This document shows, piece after piece, positions 59,165 through 64,000 of a DNA stretch of 64,000 bases. The stretch is from Liolophura sinensis. Taxonomy: Eukaryota; Mollusca; Polyplacophora; Chitonida; Chitonidae. Within the stretch, counting starts at the first letter, position 1. Every line of letters begins with the position of its first letter. The notes under the pieces were generated by a model. The model made no database searches. It was given only the letters and a program-made list of their open reading frames with translations, and was not told the DNA's origin. The DNA lies in assembly GCF_032854445.1 (NCBI RefSeq), contig NC_088302.1:28744330-28808329 (forward strand), read 5' to 3'. A program made the position numbers and the translations under genes.

Positions 59165-60478
59165 GACTCTACAAACAAACAGGTAGAAAGACACACTTAC
59201 AGACTCCACAGACAGGAGGTAGAGACACACAACCATAGTTTTCAGACAGGTAGAGAAAGACAAGTGTAGATTTCACAGACAGGCAGAAAGACTGGTGTAG
59301 ACTCCACAAACAGGTAGAACGACACCTGTAGACTCCACAGACAGGTAGAACTACACCTGTAGATTTCACAGACAGGTAGAACGACACCTGTAGATTTCAC
59401 AGACAGGTAGAAAGGCACCTGCAAATTTCACAGACATGTAGAAAGGCACCTGCAGATTTCACAGACAGGTAGAACGACACCTGTAGATTTCACAGACAGG
59501 TAGAAACATACCTATAGACTCCACAGACAGGTAAAACGACACCTGTAGATTCCACAGACAGGTAGAACTACACCTGTAGATTTCACAGACAGGTAGAAAC
59601 ATACCTATAGACTCCACAGACAGGTAAAACGACACCTGTAGATTCCACAGACAGGTAGAACGACACCTGTAGATTTCACAGACAGGTAGAAACATACCTA
59701 TAGACTCCACAGACAGGTAGAAAGGCACCTGTAGATTCCACAGACAGGTAGAACTACACCTGTAGATTTCACAGACAGGTAGAAACATACTTATAGACTC
59801 CACAGACAGGTAGAAAGGCACCTGCAGATTCCACAGACAGGTAGAAAGGCACCTGTAGATTTCACAGACAGGTAGAAACATACCTATAGACTCCACAGAC
59901 AGGTAGAAAGGCACCTGTAGATTCCACAGACAGGTAGAAACATACCTATAGACTCCAGAGACAGGTAGAAAGGCACCTGTAGATTCCACAGACAGGTAGA
60001 AACATACTTATAGACTCCACAGACAGGTAGAACAACACCTGTAGATTCCACAGACAGGTAGAAACATACCTATAGACTCCACAGACAGGTAAAACGACAC
60101 CTGTAGATTCCACAGACAGGTAGAACTACACCTGTAGATTTCACAGACAGGTAGAAACATACTTATAGACTCCACAGACAGGTAGAAAGGCACCTGCAGA
60201 TTCCAGAGACAGGTAGAAAGGCACCTGTAGATTCCACAGACAGGTAGAAACATACCTATAGACTCCAGAGACAGGTAGAAAGGCACCTGCAGATTCCACA
60301 GACAGGTAGAAAGGCACCTGCAGATTTCACAGACAGGTAGAAAGGTACCTGTAGATTCCACAGACAGGTAGAAACATACCTATAGACTCCACAGACAGGT
60401 AGAATGACACCTGTAGACTCCACAGACAGGTAGAAACATACCTATAGATTCCACAGAGAGGCAGAGAGACACACATAG
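59165..60478. repeat. Minisatellite, unit 31 bp, about 42 copies, with a 93-bp higher-order period
   Basis: The basic unit is CACAGACAGGTAGAAAGGCA plus CCTGTAGATTC. A distinct type, AACATACCTATAGACTCC, returns every third unit in the left part and every second in the right part. 93 bp is 31 codons, so the minus strand shows a 31-residue peptide period without stops. The left edge is more diverged. Confidence 0.95.
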
Positions 60479-60482
60479 AATC

Positions 60483-61735
60483 CAGTTGAGATGTGGTGTA
60501 GGCCTGACCAGTTCAGATATAGTGTAGGCCTGAACAGTTGATATATGGTGTAGGCCTGACCAGTTGAGATATGGTGTAGGCCTGACCAGTTGAGATATGG
60601 CATAGGCCTGACCAGTTCAGATATGGTGTAGGCCTGAACAGTTGATATATGGTGTAGGCCTGACCAGTTCAGATATGGTGTAGGCCTGACCAGTTAAGAT
60701 ATGGCATAGGCCTGACCAGTTCAGATATGGTGTAGGCCTGAATAGTTGAGATATGGTGTAGGCCTGACCAGTTGAGGTATGGTGTAGGCCTGACCAGTTG
60801 AGGTATGGCATAGGCCTGACCAGTTCAGATATGGTGTAGGCCTGACCAGTTGAGGTATGGTGTAGGCCTGACCAGTTGAGGTATGGCGTAGGCCTGACCA
60901 GTTGAGGTATGGCGTAGGCCTAACCAGTTGAGGTATGGCGTAGGCCTGACCAGTTGAGGTATGGTGTAGGCCTAACCAGTTGAGGTATGGTGTAGGCCTA
61001 ACCAGTTGAGGTATGGTGTAGGCCTAACCAGCTGAGGTATGACGTAGGCCTAACCAGTTGAGGTATGGCGTAGGCCTGACCAGTTGAGGTATGGTGTAGG
61101 TCTGACCAGCTGAGGTATGGTGTAGACCTGACCAGTTGAGCTATGGTGTAGGCCTGACCAGCTGAGGTATGGCGTAGGCCTAACCAGTTGAGGTATGGCA
61201 TAGGCCTAACCAGTTGAGGTATGGTGTAGGCCTAACGAGTTGAGGTATGGCGTAGGCCTAACCAGTTGAGGTATGGTGTAGGCCTGACCAGTTGAGGTAT
61301 GGTGTAGGCCTGACCAGTTGAGGTATGGTGTAGGCCTAACCAGTTGAGGTATGGTGTAGGCCTAACCAGCTGAGGTATGGTGTAGGCCTGACCAGTTGAG
61401 GTATGGTGTAGGCCTGACCAGTTGAGGTATGGTGTAGGCCTAACCAGTTGAGGTATGGTGTAGGCCTGACCAGTTGAGGTATGGTGTAGGCCTGACCAGT
61501 TGAGGTATGGTGTAGGCCTAACCAGTTGAGGTATGGTGTAGGCCTAACCAGTTGAGGTATGGTGTAGGCCTGACCAGTTGAGGTATGGTGTAGGCCTGAC
61601 CAGTTGAGGTATGGTGTAGGCCTAACCAGTTGAGGTATGGTGTAGGCCTGACCAGTTGAGGTATGGTGTAGGCCTGACCAGTTGAGGTATGGTGTAGGCC
61701 TGACCAGTTGAGGTATGGTGTAGGCCTAGCTGACA
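60483..61735. repeat. Minisatellite, unit 26 bp, about 48 copies
   Basis: GTAGGCCTGACCAGTTGAGG plus TATGGT. The left copies carry TTCAGATATGG and TTGATATATGG variants, the right copies are almost uniform. It starts directly after the 31-bp array. The minus strand has no stop in any frame of the unit, so frames cycle and give artefact ORFs. Confidence 0.96.
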
Positions 61736-62872
61736 TAAGCATGATTTAACCATGTATCAAATCTCTCCAGAATTCCTATTAATACATCCACTTCATCAAC
61801 AACAACTCAAATTACATTCTATTTATAAGCAAGCACTGGCTCTATTTTGGAATAAAATTAGTAGTTTCATGTTTTCTCCCACATATAAATATCATTTTAC
61901 GATGCATTAATAATTTCTAATTCAGTATGAACAAGAAATGTTGAGCAGACCAGGTTAACATTGCAGTTGCTATTTCTATATTCATACATGTGGCTGCCTG
62001 GTATATGTGAACTATTTTTACAACATAGCGTTTTGCCATTTTCTTTTTTGCAAAAATGTGAGTTAAATATTGTGAGCCTACAGCTAAAGTGTCCAAATCC
62101 CAGATGAAGATCTTTGTGAAGGAAAGCACTTTTAACAGACTGATTAGAATGAAATATTATTCTTTTAAGAAATCATGAGGTGATAACATTTTGAAGCTCC
62201 AGGGCAACCAATACTATTTCAAGGTCTTAATGAAGGAAAAACACCTTTCATGGAATGGATAATTGAAGATCCGAATAAAACTCATCTACTGATCCAAACT
62301 GGCAGAATGGGACAGGTATTGCGAGTTGTAAGTGTGTTTGAGGATTTGCTGTAGATGATACGGACAGAGTTTAATAACATCGTAAATCCTCATCGACATC
62401 ACTAGCTCATGAAGACCGGAGGCTGTAAGCCCAGCCATTTAACAATTCGCACATACCAATTTCCTTGTCAAATAAGCCAAATCTTCCCTGTGCACTAACT
62501 ATTTACATGCAAACCTGTAACCTAGGTAACCGTGTGCTGAGGTGTTGCGAGACATCTTTATTCGTAAATCTACCCTGAAAATGGTAAAGCAGGCAGCCTT
62601 GTGGAAACGAATGCACTGCACCCTCCGGCCACTCAAAAGTAAATACCACCTAAAGCATGCATAAATACCCTCCAGTGTTGACATCCCACGAAATGTCCAT
62701 GTCGTCTTGAATGCAGGTCCCCTCCAGAAGTGAATGGCTCGTGTTTAAAAAAAAAGATGATGAAAGTGTAACAGACTGCTTGGTCAACAGACACACAGTG
62801 ATTTATAAAGCCTCTTGTCGAGCTAAACACATCACTGATCACTGAAACTGTTGTCAATTAATTCTTCTCATT
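61736..62872. other. Non-coding, nothing recognised
   Basis: Single-copy AT-rich sequence with short frames only. Confidence 0.4.
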
Positions 62873-63096
62873 TTTATTTATTTATTTATTTGATTGGTGT
62901 TTTAAGCCGTACTCAAGAATATTTCACTTATACGACGGGGGCCAGCATTATGGTGGGTGGAAACCGGGCAGAGCCGTGGGAAACCCACGACCTTCTCACC
63001 TACGACTGGAGAGGAAGCCAGCATGAGCTGGACTTGAACTCATAGCGACCACATTGGTGAGAGACTCCTGGGTTAATACGCTGCGCTAGCGCGTTT
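62873..63096 (-). mobile_element. tRNA-derived SINE, family A, part of body deleted
   Basis: TTTATTTATTTATTTGATTG tail, GTACTCAAGAATATTTCACT, GCCAGCATTATGGTGGGTGG, GCTGGACTTGAACTCATAGC and ACGCTGCGCTAGCGCG. A 40-base body segment (with CCGCAGGTTGCTGGCAGACC in other copies) is missing and the extreme head is cut. Confidence 0.83.
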
Positions 63097-64000
63097 CTCA
63101 TTTATAGCAAAAGGATTTGGTATGGGAATCATTATAACAGGATTTGCAGAATTTCCTTACGAAACACACACAAAAAAACACCATGTAGTTCATGCAAAGT
63201 TAGCCCTGATCTACGCACATAGAGCACCCTGACAGAACAATATCATTTAACTCTTGACGGTATAGTTATGAAAGGAACGACAAGGCATATCTTGCAAAAT
63301 TCAACCATTTTCTTTCAGAATGAAAATAACTGTACGAATTACATGTATAATAAAGAGCAATGCTACAAGTAAAGTACTTATGACTTTGGAAAAGATACAC
63401 ATTGACTTTATAAATCACAAATACAATGGACATTCTTTTCACTTGATGAAAATTAGTCCGCATCAAGCACCGTGAAGAGAACAATGTACAGGCTGACCAA
63501 ACAAACTCAAGAAATGTTGTACCCAATGCTAGGGATGATACTAAGCCACCTTAATACACTACCTCTTTTCATTTAATAGAGTCTTTCAGAATGTGAACAT
63601 AATGAGCAGAGACAAGAAATTGTAGGAAGATTGCAGGGATTCCAAATGAAATTCCATACTGCCGTAAGACGATATCAACAGTGGGGGAATGTGCGGGAAA
63701 CATATGGAACCATCTGGGACCCCTATAATTTACCACGAGTGTTGTAACAAAGACAATCCATTAGTCTGCAAAAGGCATGCCCAACACTCGCTCACAGTTG
63801 GCTATTTCTCGAAATATCAAGGTAAAAAAAATGCGTTCCGAATAAATTTGCATCCAATACAGCAAAGATAAAAGGCAGCTGTCACCAGTGAGGAGTGTTC
63901 AATAGTGGACTTTGCGCGAATCTCTCAACTGACCACATTTAACCAGCACTTCCCACAGATTAATGAAATCTTCTTTCCATCTTGTGCCTGTCATGGGATT
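63097..64000. other. Non-coding to window end, nothing recognised
   Basis: No exon with credible splice sites. One isolated TACATGTA near 63340. Confidence 0.4.

Noticed and set aside
59459-60361. Minus-strand frames of 176 and 117 codons
   Set aside because: They follow the 93-bp order of the 31-bp minisatellite; no sign of a gene.
60483-61735. CRISPR-like regular array
   Set aside because: The 26-bp units are contiguous with no unique spacers and the genome is eukaryotic; it is a minisatellite.

Overview
This is nuclear DNA from an animal, most likely a lophotrochozoan (mollusc or brachiopod). I infer this from GT-AG introns, AT-rich non-coding sequence, two tRNA-derived SINE families of a kind common in molluscan sequence, and many minisatellites. 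I cannot fix the species. No bacterial, viral, CRISPR or operon-type organisation is seen. Layout: (1) At the left edge a plus-strand terminal exon (35-208) ends an unrecognised protein. (2) Tail-to-tail with it, on the minus strand, are five exons of cytosolic arginyl-tRNA synthetase (RARS1) at 6911-2356, running from the KMSKS-equivalent loop to the stop codon. All junctions join in phase, but two exons each lack one base and are frameshifted. The exons for the N-terminal and catalytic regions were not found. (3) From 7 to 41 kb there is mostly non-coding sequence with SINEs, MITE-like elements, a hairpin element near 15.0 kb and minisatellites of 40, 45, 46 and 65 bp; one 99-nt minus-strand block at 21564-21662 looks like an internal exon. 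(4) At 41528-43078 (+) lies the one complete gene, a 516-residue intronless rhodopsin-like GPCR with almost every class A microswitch replaced, a very long third intracellular loop and a PDZ-type C-terminus. (5) From 43 to 64 kb there is non-coding sequence with more arrays (40, 29, 76, 30 and 57 bp, then 31 bp and 26 bp back to back) and further SINEs. The three gene parts have no visible functional link. Most of the long open frames in the window are artefacts of tandem repeats whose unit lacks stop codons. The most notable points are the two single-base lesions in RARS1, the unusual GPCR, and a strong excess of the palindrome TACATGTA both inside and outside the arrays.
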